Assembly (NCBI RefSeq): GCF_052030545.1
Contig: NZ_JBPDIH010000003.1
Coordinates: 558,001-622,000, forward strand
Length of the DNA stretch: 64,000 nucleotides
From: CANMXU01 sp052030545
Lineage (GTDB): Bacteria > Pseudomonadota > Gammaproteobacteria > Enterobacterales > Alteromonadaceae
Direction of reading: 5' to 3'
Shown here: positions 34,785-43,971 of the stretch, one piece after another
Position numbering within the stretch: the stretch's first letter is position 1
Layout: the number at the start of each line of letters is the position of its first letter
Position numbers and translations under genes: made by a program
The notes under the pieces: model-generated
The model's database searches: none
What the model saw: only the letters and a program-made list of their open reading frames with translations
Told to the model about the DNA's origin: nothing

Positions 34785-35360
34785 ATGAGCCAGCAACACC
34801 CACTTTTTCCAGTCACCATGAATACCCATTGGCAACACCCACAGCACTGCAGTGTTGATGCTTCATTGCTTGATTGGTTACTTGATCCTAATTCTCTTAC
34901 CGCACGGTTAAAAACACACTGTCAGCAATTTAAGGTTCAAGTATTAGGACAAAGCATCGAGCCTTGCTCGGCCGAAGAAGCCAATAACGATATTGACGCT
35001 GGCGAACAAGTATTAGTGCGCGAAGTCTTATTATATTGCGACGATATTCCACAAGTGTTTGCGCGCAGTCTTATGCCACTGAGCAGCTTAACTGGCGAGC
35101 AGCAACAGTTAGCACATTTAGGCACGCAATCGTTAGGACAAGTTTTGTTTAATCACCCCGATTTAACCCGTAAATGCATTGAAATTTCCAGTTTTGATAG
35201 CAGCTCTAGCGTCGCAGATTTAAGCCGCTATTTAGATTTAAATGTTGAAAAGCCATTATGGGGACGACGCTCGGTATTTGTACTTGCGCAAAAGCCTGTT
35301 ATGGTCGCTGAAATTTTTCTGCCCAATGCCTTTGCCTATTCAACCTCAAGCGAACAATAA
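34785..35360 (+). CDS. ubiC: UbiC, chorismate pyruvate-lyase
   Basis: A 191-residue cytosolic enzyme that splits chorismate into 4-hydroxybenzoate and pyruvate, the first committed step of ubiquinone synthesis. LLDPNSLTARLKTHC, the central EVLLYCDDIPQVFARSLMP and the C-terminal LWGRRSVFVL with FLPNAF follow the family pattern. Length is normal. The last base of its stop is the first base of the ubiA ATG, so the two are coupled, as in E. coli ubiCA. Confidence 0.94.
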   Translation: MSQQHPLFPVTMNTHWQHPQHCSVDASLLDWLLDPNSLTARLKTHCQQFKVQVLGQSIEPCSAEEANNDIDAGEQVLVREVLLYCDDIPQVFARSLMPLSSLTGEQQQLAHLGTQSLGQVLFNHPDLTRKCIEISSFDSSSSVADLSRYLDLNVEKPLWGRRSVFVLAQKPVMVAEIFLPNAFAYSTSSEQ

Positions 35361-36217
35361 TGACACTGCAAAATAAATGGCAAGCCATTATACAAATTAC
35401 TCGTATGGACAAACCCATTGGTACTTATTTACTGTTATGGCCGACCTATTGGGCGCTATGGATAGCTGCAGACGGCTGGCCAAGTGTGCATTTATTGGTA
35501 GTGTTTACCTTAGGCGTATTTATTATGCGCAGTGCAGGTTGTGTCATTAACGACTTTGCCGACAGAAAGGTAGATGGTTTGGTTAAGCGCACCAACGCAA
35601 GACCATTAGTTTCAGGTGCGATTACCGTACCTGAAGCCTTAGTGTTGTTTTTCACTTTAATTGCCTGTGCCTTGGTATTAGTGCTTAGCTTAAGTATTTT
35701 TACCATTCAGCTGTCATTTATTGCCGTCGCGCTTGCCATGTTATATCCATTTATGAAGCGCTATACGCATATGCCACAATTTGTTTTAGGCATGGCATTT
35801 AGCTGGGGCATGATCATGGCATTTGCCCAAGCCAAAGGCGACATTCCGTTAGTCGCTTGGTTATTATTTGCCGCAAACCTATTATGGACCGTCGCTTACG
35901 ATACCATGTACGCCATGGTTGACCGAGACGACGATATAAAAATTGGCGTTAAATCTACCGCAATTTTATTTGGCGAACACGACAAACGCATTATCGGCTT
36001 GTTACAACTATTGAGCTTAGGTTTATTGTGGACCGTTGGTGAACTGCAAGCATTTGGCTGGCCTTATCAACTTAGTTTGGTTATTGCGGCAGGTTTATTC
36101 ACCTACCAACAAATACTAATCGCAGGTCGAGAACGAGACCCATGTTTTAAAGCCTTTTTACACAACCACTGGGTAGGCATGATCATCTTTATTGGTATTT
36201 TTATAGAGTACCTATAA
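35360..36217 (+). CDS. ubiA: UbiA, 4-hydroxybenzoate polyprenyltransferase
   Basis: A 285-residue inner-membrane prenyltransferase that attaches the polyprenyl tail to 4-hydroxybenzoate. The two Asp-rich, Mg-diphosphate motifs are present: NDFADRKVDGLVKRTNARPL and DRDDDIKIGVKSTAILFG. About eight to nine membrane helices are predicted by eye. Complete and operonic with ubiC. Downstream lies an inverted-repeat module that may end transcription. Confidence 0.97.
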   Translation: MTLQNKWQAIIQITRMDKPIGTYLLLWPTYWALWIAADGWPSVHLLVVFTLGVFIMRSAGCVINDFADRKVDGLVKRTNARPLVSGAITVPEALVLFFTLIACALVLVLSLSIFTIQLSFIAVALAMLYPFMKRYTHMPQFVLGMAFSWGMIMAFAQAKGDIPLVAWLLFAANLLWTVAYDTMYAMVDRDDDIKIGVKSTAILFGEHDKRIIGLLQLLSLGLLWTVGELQAFGWPYQLSLVIAAGLFTYQQILIAGRERDPCFKAFLHNHWVGMIIFIGIFIEYL

Positions 36218-36277
36218 CTTCAAAACTCTCTTAAAAATAGCCGAAAGCCCTACTTGTTGTGAGATTGTGATGAAAGT

Positions 36278-36345
36278 GGGGTCGGTGACAAAGAAGAGGA
36301 AAAAAGTGAGTGGGGTTCGCAATTTTTTTAAATGTCACCGACCCC
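36278..36345. repeat. Dispersed inverted-repeat module A, copy 1
   Basis: GGGGTCGGTGAC (36278-36289) and GTCACCGACCCC (36334-36345) form a perfect 12-bp stem around a 44-base A/G-rich loop. The same module recurs near 37986 and, shortened, near 53160. It follows ubiA and may act as a terminator. Confidence 0.85.
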
Positions 36346-36445
36346 TTGTCTATTCGTGCTGAAGTCATTGAGAATCTAAAACCAAAACCTTAGGATAGAC
36401 AATAGAACAAGAAAAAAAATTGTGGAAATGTTAAAAGGAGTTTTT

Positions 36446-36913
36446 ATGAAAAACGTTATAATACTGTTATTTACTATTTTATTTTCTCATTCGATATTAG
36501 CAAATGATTCAAAAATAGACCTTAACGCGTTTGCCAGCCTGTATTTCGATAAAATGGTTTCAACCCAACGACCTCACGCCACCTCAAAAGAGTTGGAAGC
36601 ATATCTAGCATTATTAACTGACGATGTTGGACATTCTCACTTACCTTGGGTTACAGATGACTCCCGCTTGCCTAGCGGTAAACAGGATATGCGAAAAGGC
36701 ATGACTTTTTATTTAGGGGCTCATACAAAATACCAAGCAGAGTTATTAGACGTATTTACCTTTAACAACTCTGCAATAGCTATCAGATATAAAAAATACG
36801 CTAAAGGTATTCACCCTCAAAATAATCAACCAATCGAATATTCTCAAACCATAATGGAAGTCTTAGAAATTGAGAACGGTAAGGTCGCCGTAATTCGTAA
36901 ATATCACGAATAA
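36446..36913 (+). CDS. Exported NTF2/SnoaL-like protein
   Basis: A 155-residue protein with a signal peptide (MKNVIILLFTILFSHSILA). The mature part has the NTF2-like cone pattern: FASLYFDKMVSTQRPHAT, LEAYLALLTDDVGHSHLPW, and a sheet ending EVLEIENGKVAVIRKYHE. Related proteins with this ending include SnoaL-like enzymes and non-enzymatic binders. No catalytic residues can be assigned. ATG 36446 has AAAAGGAG upstream; an in-frame GTG at 36422 is a less likely start. Appears monocistronic. Confidence 0.78.
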   Translation: MKNVIILLFTILFSHSILANDSKIDLNAFASLYFDKMVSTQRPHATSKELEAYLALLTDDVGHSHLPWVTDDSRLPSGKQDMRKGMTFYLGAHTKYQAELLDVFTFNNSAIAIRYKKYAKGIHPQNNQPIEYSQTIMEVLEIENGKVAVIRKYHE

Positions 36914-37016
36914 AACTCACTTAAAAAGCGCTCTAAAGATACATAAGCGTTCTATTTTGATGCGTAACCAAACAATTATTTGCTCAGTATTGGGCGTTAT
37001 TTTTACAGGAAACGAT

Positions 37017-37484
37017 ATGAAAACATTACAAGGATTACTCCTTTCATCGATATTAGCATTTACATCAGCTCAGGCTGGTACTTTAGATTTTTCAAATGCA
37101 GGTTTTACCATTGATAGTTTAGATGCACCCGCGACAGCCGCAGGAGGTCAGCCTCTGCAAATGTTATTGCCGGCTCAAAATGGTTTTTCAGCCAATGTAA
37201 ATGTTCAAATTCAGCCGTACCCTGGCACTATGGCTGAATACATGGCGTTATCGTTTGGTCAATTTGAACAAATGGGCATAACAAAAATAGCGAGCCGAGA
37301 AGAAGGTGATACGTCTTTTTTTGAGTATAAAGGTGCTTTACAAGGTCAAAATCTTCATTGGTACGCAAAAGCAGTAAAATCTGGTGATTTTGTTTACCTA
37401 GTTACCGCAACAGATATCGAACAGAACTGGGAATCGAATAAGCAACAATTAATGTCGGTAGTCGACAGCTTTAAATTAAAATAA
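37017..37484 (+). CDS. Exported protein with PsbP/DcrB-like domain (tentative)
   Basis: A 155-residue protein with a clear signal peptide (MKTLQGLLLSSILAFTSAQA, cleavage before GTLDF). The mature domain alternates strands and one helix (GTMAEYMALSFGQFEQMGI) and ends ENKQQLMSVVDSFKL-like, a form seen in PsbP/DcrB-type periplasmic domains. I infer fold only; the function is unknown. The frame extends to 36957, but ATG 37017 with AGGAAAC ahead yields the normal signal peptide. Confidence 0.68.
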   Translation: MKTLQGLLLSSILAFTSAQAGTLDFSNAGFTIDSLDAPATAAGGQPLQMLLPAQNGFSANVNVQIQPYPGTMAEYMALSFGQFEQMGITKIASREEGDTSFFEYKGALQGQNLHWYAKAVKSGDFVYLVTATDIEQNWESNKQQLMSVVDSFKLK

Positions 37485-37527
37485 ACAGACAAGGCGCTTG
37501 CACAAAAAGAGTCATTTAACAAAACCA

Positions 37528-37790
37528 GAGTCGGTGACAAAAAAGAAAAATATCAATAATTTCCTATACTTCGACAAGCTCAGCACGAACAGAAATTATT
37601 TCAATTAAACGCAGCACAACACAAACCCGTTCGTCCTGAGCGCGAAGCAGTCGAAGGAAGCCTCTCGAAGGAAGCGCAAAGCAGTCGAAGGGAGCCTGTG
37701 ATGAAAACAAGAAAACCGGGTCGATGACACAAAAGCAGGAACTACGTATGCGGAGATGGCTACTTTTCTAAATGTGACCGCCTCTTTGCT
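37528..37790. repeat. Composite intergenic repeat, copy 2 (modules A and B)
   Basis: Starts with GAGTCGGTGAC (module A left end). It then carries module B: ACTTCGACAAGCTCAGCACG, about 50 bases, then CGTTCGTCCTGAGCGCGAAG with CAGTCGAAGG units. It closes with a decayed module A (GGGTCGATGAC to GTGACCGCCTC). The stretch from 37554 is repeated in direct orientation 268 bases downstream. Confidence 0.85.
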
Positions 37791-37821
37791 TTTGCCCCTC
37801 TTTTTTCATTAAAAAAAATAG

Positions 37822-38052
37822 CAATAATTTCCTATACTTCGACAAGCTCAGCACGAACGGAAATTATTTCATCTAAACTCAGCACTACACAAACCCGTTC
37901 GTCCTGAGCGCGAAGCAGTCGAAGGAAGCCTGTCGAAGGAAGCGAGAAGCAGTCAAAGGGAGTTTGCGATGAAAACAAGAAAACCGGGGTCGGTGACAAA
38001 AAAGAAGCAACAAAATCGCGATATTCGCAACTTTTCACAATGTCACCGACCC
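37822..38052. repeat. Composite intergenic repeat, copy 3
   Basis: A near-identical direct copy of the 37554 block (same ACTTCGACAAGCTCAGCACG and CGTTCGTCCTGAGCGCGAAG cores). It ends in an intact module A: GGGGTCGGTGAC at 37986-37997 and GTCACCGACCC at 38042-38052. Together with copy 2 it fills the 600-base gap between the DcrB-like gene and oleate hydratase. I see no gene in this gap. The module A hairpin lies 38 bases past the oleate hydratase stop. Confidence 0.87.
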
Positions 38053-38089
38053 TTTTAAGCTCTTTTACACTATTATTTGCTACCTAGTG

Positions 38090-39892
38090 TTATTTAAACA
38101 AACCACTCAAACTTGTGCCTTTGAGTAAATGGCTTAATAAATGCTCGCCGGGAATACTGCCGTTATACATGGTTTCACTGGCTTTGATAATGGTATTCAC
38201 ATTGTCTTTGGAATCGTATACATCTGGCACAGATTTGTCGGTGATGCCCAACAATTTGTACACCGCCATAATGGCAGAGCGCACCGAGTACTCAACGGTA
38301 AAAACACAATCATCAGGAATTTCAGTAAACTGGCCTAAAAATGCAAGATTGGTACTTCCTTCTGGCACAACCTCTGGACGATCGCCTTTTACGCGCGGTA
38401 AAAACTGACTGGTGATATACGGCATCATACAAGGAATAACTTTCACCGTTTTCATAATAGCGTCGATCTGATCTTTTGCGCCCCAATGATAAAGTAGTTC
38501 GGTAAGTAGTTCTTCGCCGGTGCAATCACTCATTTTCTTTTGCACATAATCACCAATATTGTCAGGGAATAAGCCGTATACCCAAATAGCCAATACATTT
38601 TTGTCTGGGTCATCTTTGTCATGTTTAGGTTGATAATCACCCACCGGTTGACTTCGATACTGAGGCTGGCGATTACAGGTTGCACTCATCAGCCAGCTAG
38701 AATCTTTAATGGTCATAATACCGCCAGTGACGCCTCGGTGTGAGTATGGGTCGACGCCTGTAAACTGCTTTAATAAATCAGCAATGGGTGAGTCTGTTGC
38801 GGTAATGGTAAAAGAGAGAAATTTACTTTTATCGACTTGTGAGCAAAAAACATCAGGCTTGCCAAAGGCCGGATCTTTAGCCGCGATATTTTTCCATAAA
38901 TTCCAACAAGCGCCAACTTCACGATTCAAAATGGCAGGTTCATGGGTATTACCTAGGCTTGAATTTTCCGTCATCGAGCCGTTAGTGACAAACACCAGAT
39001 CATCGCTTGTTGTAGTGATGGTTTCTTTCGTTTGTGCAGTGCCGCGTAGCAAGTGAATAGCGGTTACCGTTTTTTCACCATTAACGATATCGATATCTAA
39101 GTCGTTAACTTGCGTTTTCATGTCGAAGTTAACACCTTCATTTTTTAGCCAAATTTGCAGCGGCAAAACCATAGATTCATATTGGTTGTAGGTAGTAAAT
39201 AAAATATCTTCGAGTTTGCTCATCGTCGGCATTAAGTGCATAAAACGCTGCATGTAACGTCGCATTTCAACCACCGAGTGCCATGTTTCCATCGCAAACA
39301 TTGAGGTCCAGAAGTACCACATATTAGTTTCAAAATAAGAGTCTGAAAAAAATTCTTTAACGGTTGTTGCCCCTAATTCTTCTTCGGTTTTTAAGGTTAA
39401 TTTAGTCAGCTCAAGCACATGCAGTGTTGACAGTCCTAATGAAGGGTCGCGATCAGGTTCACCGCAGTTACTCATCAGTCGACATTTAGCCGAATTTGGA
39501 TCCCACTGGTTTACATCGCGAATGCGTTTTAACACCGTTCTATTAGGGTCGGAAACAAGTTCCGGTTTTGGGTTAGTCAAAGTTTCATCGGTATTTTTAC
39601 GTTTAAGATCAGGAATGAAGGAGAACAGATCCCAGGTGCACTCATAGTGCGCCTCCATTTCTCGACCACCACGCATAATGTAGCCGTCAATCGCATTACC
39701 ACTGCCATCTAAACAACCGCCATTCACATCAAGCTGTTCTAAAATGGTAATTTGATCGCCTTTCATATGGCCATCTCTGATCAAATACGCTGCCGCCGCT
39801 AGCGATGCAATACCACCACCGACAAGATAAGCGCGTTTATTTTCAATGCCTGCTTTTTTAGCGGCGATAACCTTGTTGAAATTACCTGTCAT
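38090..39892 (-). CDS. ohyA: Oleate hydratase (myosin-cross-reactive antigen family)
   Basis: A 600-residue FAD enzyme that adds water across the cis-9 double bond of oleate and related fatty acids, giving 10-hydroxy fatty acids. The N-terminal FAD motif is YLVGGGIASLAAAAYLIRDG, followed by the conserved catalytic-loop region MRGGREMEAHYECTWDLF. LGNTHEPAILNREVGACWNL and FLGQFTEIPDDCVFTVEYSV complete the family pattern. Full length. It lies 53 bases downstream of the patatin gene on the same strand, so released unsaturated fatty acids may be its substrate. Confidence 0.95.
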   Translation of the reverse strand: MTGNFNKVIAAKKAGIENKRAYLVGGGIASLAAAAYLIRDGHMKGDQITILEQLDVNGGCLDGSGNAIDGYIMRGGREMEAHYECTWDLFSFIPDLKRKNTDETLTNPKPELVSDPNRTVLKRIRDVNQWDPNSAKCRLMSNCGEPDRDPSLGLSTLHVLELTKLTLKTEEELGATTVKEFFSDSYFETNMWYFWTSMFAMETWHSVVEMRRYMQRFMHLMPTMSKLEDILFTTYNQYESMVLPLQIWLKNEGVNFDMKTQVNDLDIDIVNGEKTVTAIHLLRGTAQTKETITTTSDDLVFVTNGSMTENSSLGNTHEPAILNREVGACWNLWKNIAAKDPAFGKPDVFCSQVDKSKFLSFTITATDSPIADLLKQFTGVDPYSHRGVTGGIMTIKDSSWLMSATCNRQPQYRSQPVGDYQPKHDKDDPDKNVLAIWVYGLFPDNIGDYVQKKMSDCTGEELLTELLYHWGAKDQIDAIMKTVKVIPCMMPYITSQFLPRVKGDRPEVVPEGSTNLAFLGQFTEIPDDCVFTVEYSVRSAIMAVYKLLGITDKSVPDVYDSKDNVNTIIKASETMYNGSIPGEHLLSHLLKGTSLSGLFK

Positions 39893-39945
39893 GTAAAATT
39901 CCTTGTTAAGACTTTTTTGCTTTTTATATTAAGAGACTAAAATTA

Positions 39946-42660
39946 TTATTCTTGCTTGATATTAGACGACTTTGATAACGAGCTCATCGCCACTTGATAC
40001 CCTAACGCGCGATAACACTCAAACTGTGCTTCATCAAAAAACTGATCTGCGGTAGATTGGTGCGGAAAATCGGGATTATTGGCCTTATAATGCGCGATAT
40101 AGGCATTATTGTTGAACATTGAGTTATCATCTCGGTCGGCAGATGTTGTGTATTGCTCTTTGCCAAGTGTCGCTTGTAAGTTGTTGTCACCGAGTAAAGA
40201 TGATTTAAGGTAAATTAATTTGCCGATTCGTCCGCCACCATAATGAATGGTGCCAATGGCATGATGCTGCTCACCACGGCGAATTTCATCTAAGCCCTGC
40301 ATTTCAATTTTAATGCCCATGTCGATTTGCGCCATGCGAATTAACTCAGACAAACCTTGAAAAGTCAGTTGTTTATCCGCTTCACCATCACCGGCAATAA
40401 TCAAGCGACATTGACGACGCAATAATTCATAAACGCCTAAGTTCTCAATATGCCCACCGTCAGACAAGTCAACAAAGTGGTGTTTAGCATCAGGTTTACC
40501 AAAGAGTTCTCTAAATAAATAAGCGGGCCCAACACGGGTCAGTATGCAGTTATAAAACCGGCTATTTTTATCATTAAGATTGCCCGGGTTCACCAACCAG
40601 TAATTCAATCGAATATTAAGCATCGCCATGATAAATATTAACGGCTTCACCGTAACTTTTCCGGCGTTTGGTGCCGCCGCAGCACCAGAAATGGCCATAG
40701 CGGTAGCCAGATCAATATGGCGGCTTACCGCTTCCATTTTTTTAGTGGGGCAGTAACCGGTGATTTCACCACCGATATAATTTTTACTGAAAATAAAAAA
40801 ATCACCACGACGCCCATTTTGATGGCTCTCGGTAGTTTTCTCTAAATTAAGTAAACTATTGATAAGATGATATGGCGCACGGTATGAATTTAACTGGGAA
40901 AGTTTAACGCCTTCTGTGCGCACAACGTCATTTGAATGCTCCGCAGGTTTATTACCACTTTTCCTTTTCATGCCAATGATATAAGCATTGCTTAACTTGT
41001 CGCGGTAAAAACGGTGAATGCTGGTAAAGTTAACATCTACACAAACAAGGCCATACAACCATAAAAGAAAACCAATAGTTGAATAATGCGCTAATAACGC
41101 TAACTTCTCGGCAGTTAAATCAACCGTAGATAACTTAGCAATAGGAATTTCATTAATAAAATGATGATAGCCAAATGCCGCCACGCCACACATAGCAAAA
41201 GCACAGGTAAAAGCTATACTGGTTTGAAAGTTAATACAAGCGCATCGTCTTTTAAGCCATTGATAGAGCATAATAAGACCAATAGCGGCAATAATAATTA
41301 ATTGCAGGCGTTCATAGTCGTTAAAAAAACGATTAGCGTTATCAATCACAAGCTCATGACTTGCCACATCCCAATCAACAGCGGCACTGCATAAGGCAAG
41401 ATACACTAACCACATGGTAGCAAATCCTAACGCGCCAATAACATACACCCAAAACACGCCAATAAACTTGTTCATTTTAGGGAGTAAATGGTTAGAGAAC
41501 ATCGCTAATAACGCGCTGATTGTGCCGCTTAACATGCTCATATTGGCACTAGAAAAAGTTTCTGTTTCAAGGTCATGAATGAACTTTATAGCGATAGGCT
41601 GTAGTTCAATAAAAGCAACAATCGCGGTAAGTACAACATAGCCCGACATGAATTTGCCAATCTTTTCCCTTCGATTCCAGCCAGCCATGCTTCGCTGGGA
41701 GTTTTTCAAGGCAATAAAGCGCCAAAACAGCGGGAATAACGCCATAACCATGATAAAAAAGCCAATCAGGCATTTGGTTAATATGAATCGACTGCTGAGT
41801 TCAAACAGGCCAAAGATATTGACCATTTCGGTACCCGCGATATGGTTAGCCGTGGGCATTAACCACACAGTTAAAATTGCTGCTAAAAGAAGATAAGGCA
41901 GTAAAACCAAGAAATTAACGATAATGCCTCTAAGTAAAATAGCAGGAATGCGTAAAGTGTCAGTAAAACCTCCGGGGGCGAGGTAGTTAGCATGGTTTCT
42001 AAGGTAGCGAAATACGCTTGATTCTCGCTCACCTTGTTTATGTTCAAATGGAAATACGCTTAGGTTATTCGGGTCATTATTTATGTCTAACTGCTCATCA
42101 TCACTCGATTTATCTGCGCTCTTTTGCTGATTTTTTTGGCTTCCATCGCCTTTTTTAGTGTCTTGAATTTGTTGGCTTTGTTGATCAATTGAGGCATACA
42201 AGGCGCTCACACAAGAGCCGATATATCCACCACCTGAAACCGTAGATAAGTAATCGACACATTTGAAGATGCCAATCGAGTTTAATGCCTGCAATACCCC
42301 TAAGTTAAATGTGGCTGAACGGATGCCGCCGCCGGAGAAGGCTACGCCGATAAAGCCTTTGCGAATAGGGTCGTTTGCGGTAGTTTTTGGGTCTAGCTCA
42401 GCTTGCCATTTATCCCAAGCGGCATTGTTTTCTTCGCTGTATAAATCATCAAGTGCGTTATTAAGTGCGTCTGAACGCTGCGTTTTATCATCAAAAAACT
42501 GTTCAACATCTACACAGTCAAAATCATTGCGGCAAATCACTTCTCCTGCTTTATTGAGCAGGCGTCGTTTTTGAATTTCTTGAATTTCGCTGTTTAGGAC
42601 TTCTTGTTCAAAGTTAGGAATAGCAGTAGATTGTTCGGTGCTTTTATCGAGCTGAGGCAT
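39946..42660 (-). CDS. Large membrane-bound patatin-like phospholipase
   Basis: A 904-residue protein with a patatin fold split by a membrane region. The N-terminal half has the oxyanion motif GVAFSGGGIRSATFNLGVLQ and the Ser nucleophile in YLSTVSGGGYIGS. The centre holds about eight hydrophobic helices. The C-terminal half has the catalytic Asp in VDLSDGGHIENLGVYELLRR. It is probably a lipid acyl hydrolase of the inner membrane. The frame opens further to GTG 42741, but ATG 42660 with CAGGAACC upstream is preferred. Probably co-transcribed with oleate hydratase. Confidence 0.87.
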   Translation of the reverse strand: MPQLDKSTEQSTAIPNFEQEVLNSEIQEIQKRRLLNKAGEVICRNDFDCVDVEQFFDDKTQRSDALNNALDDLYSEENNAAWDKWQAELDPKTTANDPIRKGFIGVAFSGGGIRSATFNLGVLQALNSIGIFKCVDYLSTVSGGGYIGSCVSALYASIDQQSQQIQDTKKGDGSQKNQQKSADKSSDDEQLDINNDPNNLSVFPFEHKQGERESSVFRYLRNHANYLAPGGFTDTLRIPAILLRGIIVNFLVLLPYLLLAAILTVWLMPTANHIAGTEMVNIFGLFELSSRFILTKCLIGFFIMVMALFPLFWRFIALKNSQRSMAGWNRREKIGKFMSGYVVLTAIVAFIELQPIAIKFIHDLETETFSSANMSMLSGTISALLAMFSNHLLPKMNKFIGVFWVYVIGALGFATMWLVYLALCSAAVDWDVASHELVIDNANRFFNDYERLQLIIIAAIGLIMLYQWLKRRCACINFQTSIAFTCAFAMCGVAAFGYHHFINEIPIAKLSTVDLTAEKLALLAHYSTIGFLLWLYGLVCVDVNFTSIHRFYRDKLSNAYIIGMKRKSGNKPAEHSNDVVRTEGVKLSQLNSYRAPYHLINSLLNLEKTTESHQNGRRGDFFIFSKNYIGGEITGYCPTKKMEAVSRHIDLATAMAISGAAAAPNAGKVTVKPLIFIMAMLNIRLNYWLVNPGNLNDKNSRFYNCILTRVGPAYLFRELFGKPDAKHHFVDLSDGGHIENLGVYELLRRQCRLIIAGDGEADKQLTFQGLSELIRMAQIDMGIKIEMQGLDEIRRGEQHHAIGTIHYGGGRIGKLIYLKSSLLGDNNLQATLGKEQYTTSADRDDNSMFNNNAYIAHYKANNPDFPHQSTADQFFDEAQFECYRALGYQVAMSSLSKSSNIKQE

Positions 42661-42887
42661 AACGGTTCCTGAGTCCTTGGAGTGGTTATTGATTATGATT
42701 TTGTATCTAAATAATAAGACATTGTTAAGACTATCATTCACTTACTGTAAAAACTACTTTCAAGGTTATACTTTCATCGCTTGATTTTTCAACTTCCCTT
42801 GCTTTAAAAGCGCTCTAAGTTCTGGACAACCCTACGTATAATTATTATTCTATTGCCACAATTCAAGGATGTAAGGCGTTAATTTTT

Positions 42888-43880
42888 ATGCCGAATAAAT
42901 TAATCTCGCCGGAACAAACAGAATTTCAACTTAAATCGACATTGTGGCTTTTTACCGCCGCCGGCAGCCTGATCTTACCTTTTGCACTTTATGATATCTC
43001 TCAAGGTAAATGGCAAATAGGCTTAGGTGCTTTGATCATTGCATTTGCGCTATTTTTAGGTAGTTGGTGCTGCTACAAAAAAACCTATAAGCCGATTTAT
43101 ACATTTTTATTGCTTAGTCCTTTCTCGACTTTTTTCCTACTTTACTTAACCAATACCGTCGGCATCAGTGGCACTTATTGGTGTTATCCAACCATATTAT
43201 TATTTTATTTTGTTATCTCTGAGCGCCAAGCATGGATATCAAATATTGTCTTGATCGTATGCATTCTTCCACTAGCATGGAACCTACTTGAAGCCAATGA
43301 AGCCGCACGCTTTACCGTCACGCTAATTTTAGTCAGTGCTTATGCTGCCATCTTCCTTCGCGTTATCACTCAGCTCTATGATGCACGATGTCGACAAGCT
43401 AATACGGATCCGCTAACACGACTTTACAATAGAGCATCGTTGCAAGACTCACTAACACAGGCCATTCACCAAGCGGATAGAACAGGCACTGCTTTCACGC
43501 TAATCGGTATGGATATTGATTTTTTCAAGCAGATCAATGACGAATTAGGTCACGACGTTGGCGATAATGTTTTAGTGCAATTAGGCGCCTTCTTAAAAGG
43601 CTACTTTCGAGAATCAGACAAAGTCTTTAGAACCGGCGGTGAAGAGTTTTTAATTTTGATCTGTAATAGCAATGAAGCTGAAAGTGCCGAGATCGCAGAA
43701 AAGATGAGAAAAGATATCGAAAATCTGTCAATCATCCCCGATCGCACGGTTACCGTCAGCATTGGTGTCTCGGGTATAGGTGTCGAGAAAGACTGGCAAG
43801 TATGGATGAAAACGTGTGATCAGAACTTATATAAAGCCAAACATAATGGCCGCAACAGAGTTGTAGTTGGTTCAGTATAA
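42888..43880 (+). CDS. Membrane diguanylate cyclase (GGDEF)
   Basis: A 330-residue protein with about six N-terminal membrane helices (residues 15-165) and a C-terminal GGDEF domain. The active loop is GGEEF (250-254), a functional variant, and the allosteric inhibitory site RESD (241-244) sits five residues before it. It should therefore make c-di-GMP with product feedback. The substrate-binding NTDPLTRLYNRASL and DIDFFKQINDELGHDVGD motifs are intact. The signal sensed by the membrane part is unknown. Divergent from the patatin gene. Confidence 0.95.
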   Translation: MPNKLISPEQTEFQLKSTLWLFTAAGSLILPFALYDISQGKWQIGLGALIIAFALFLGSWCCYKKTYKPIYTFLLLSPFSTFFLLYLTNTVGISGTYWCYPTILLFYFVISERQAWISNIVLIVCILPLAWNLLEANEAARFTVTLILVSAYAAIFLRVITQLYDARCRQANTDPLTRLYNRASLQDSLTQAIHQADRTGTAFTLIGMDIDFFKQINDELGHDVGDNVLVQLGAFLKGYFRESDKVFRTGGEEFLILICNSNEAESAEIAEKMRKDIENLSIIPDRTVTVSIGVSGIGVEKDWQVWMKTCDQNLYKAKHNGRNRVVVGSV

Positions 43881-43971
43881 AGCAGACATAAAATATGACA
43901 GTTAACCATGCCATTCCATCCAAAATCTATAATAAAAATCGCACAAATTGAGTGTCACACTATGGTTATTT

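Noticed and set aside
37832..38038. Minus-strand open frame of 68 codons
   Set aside because: It is entirely made of the intergenic repeat modules.
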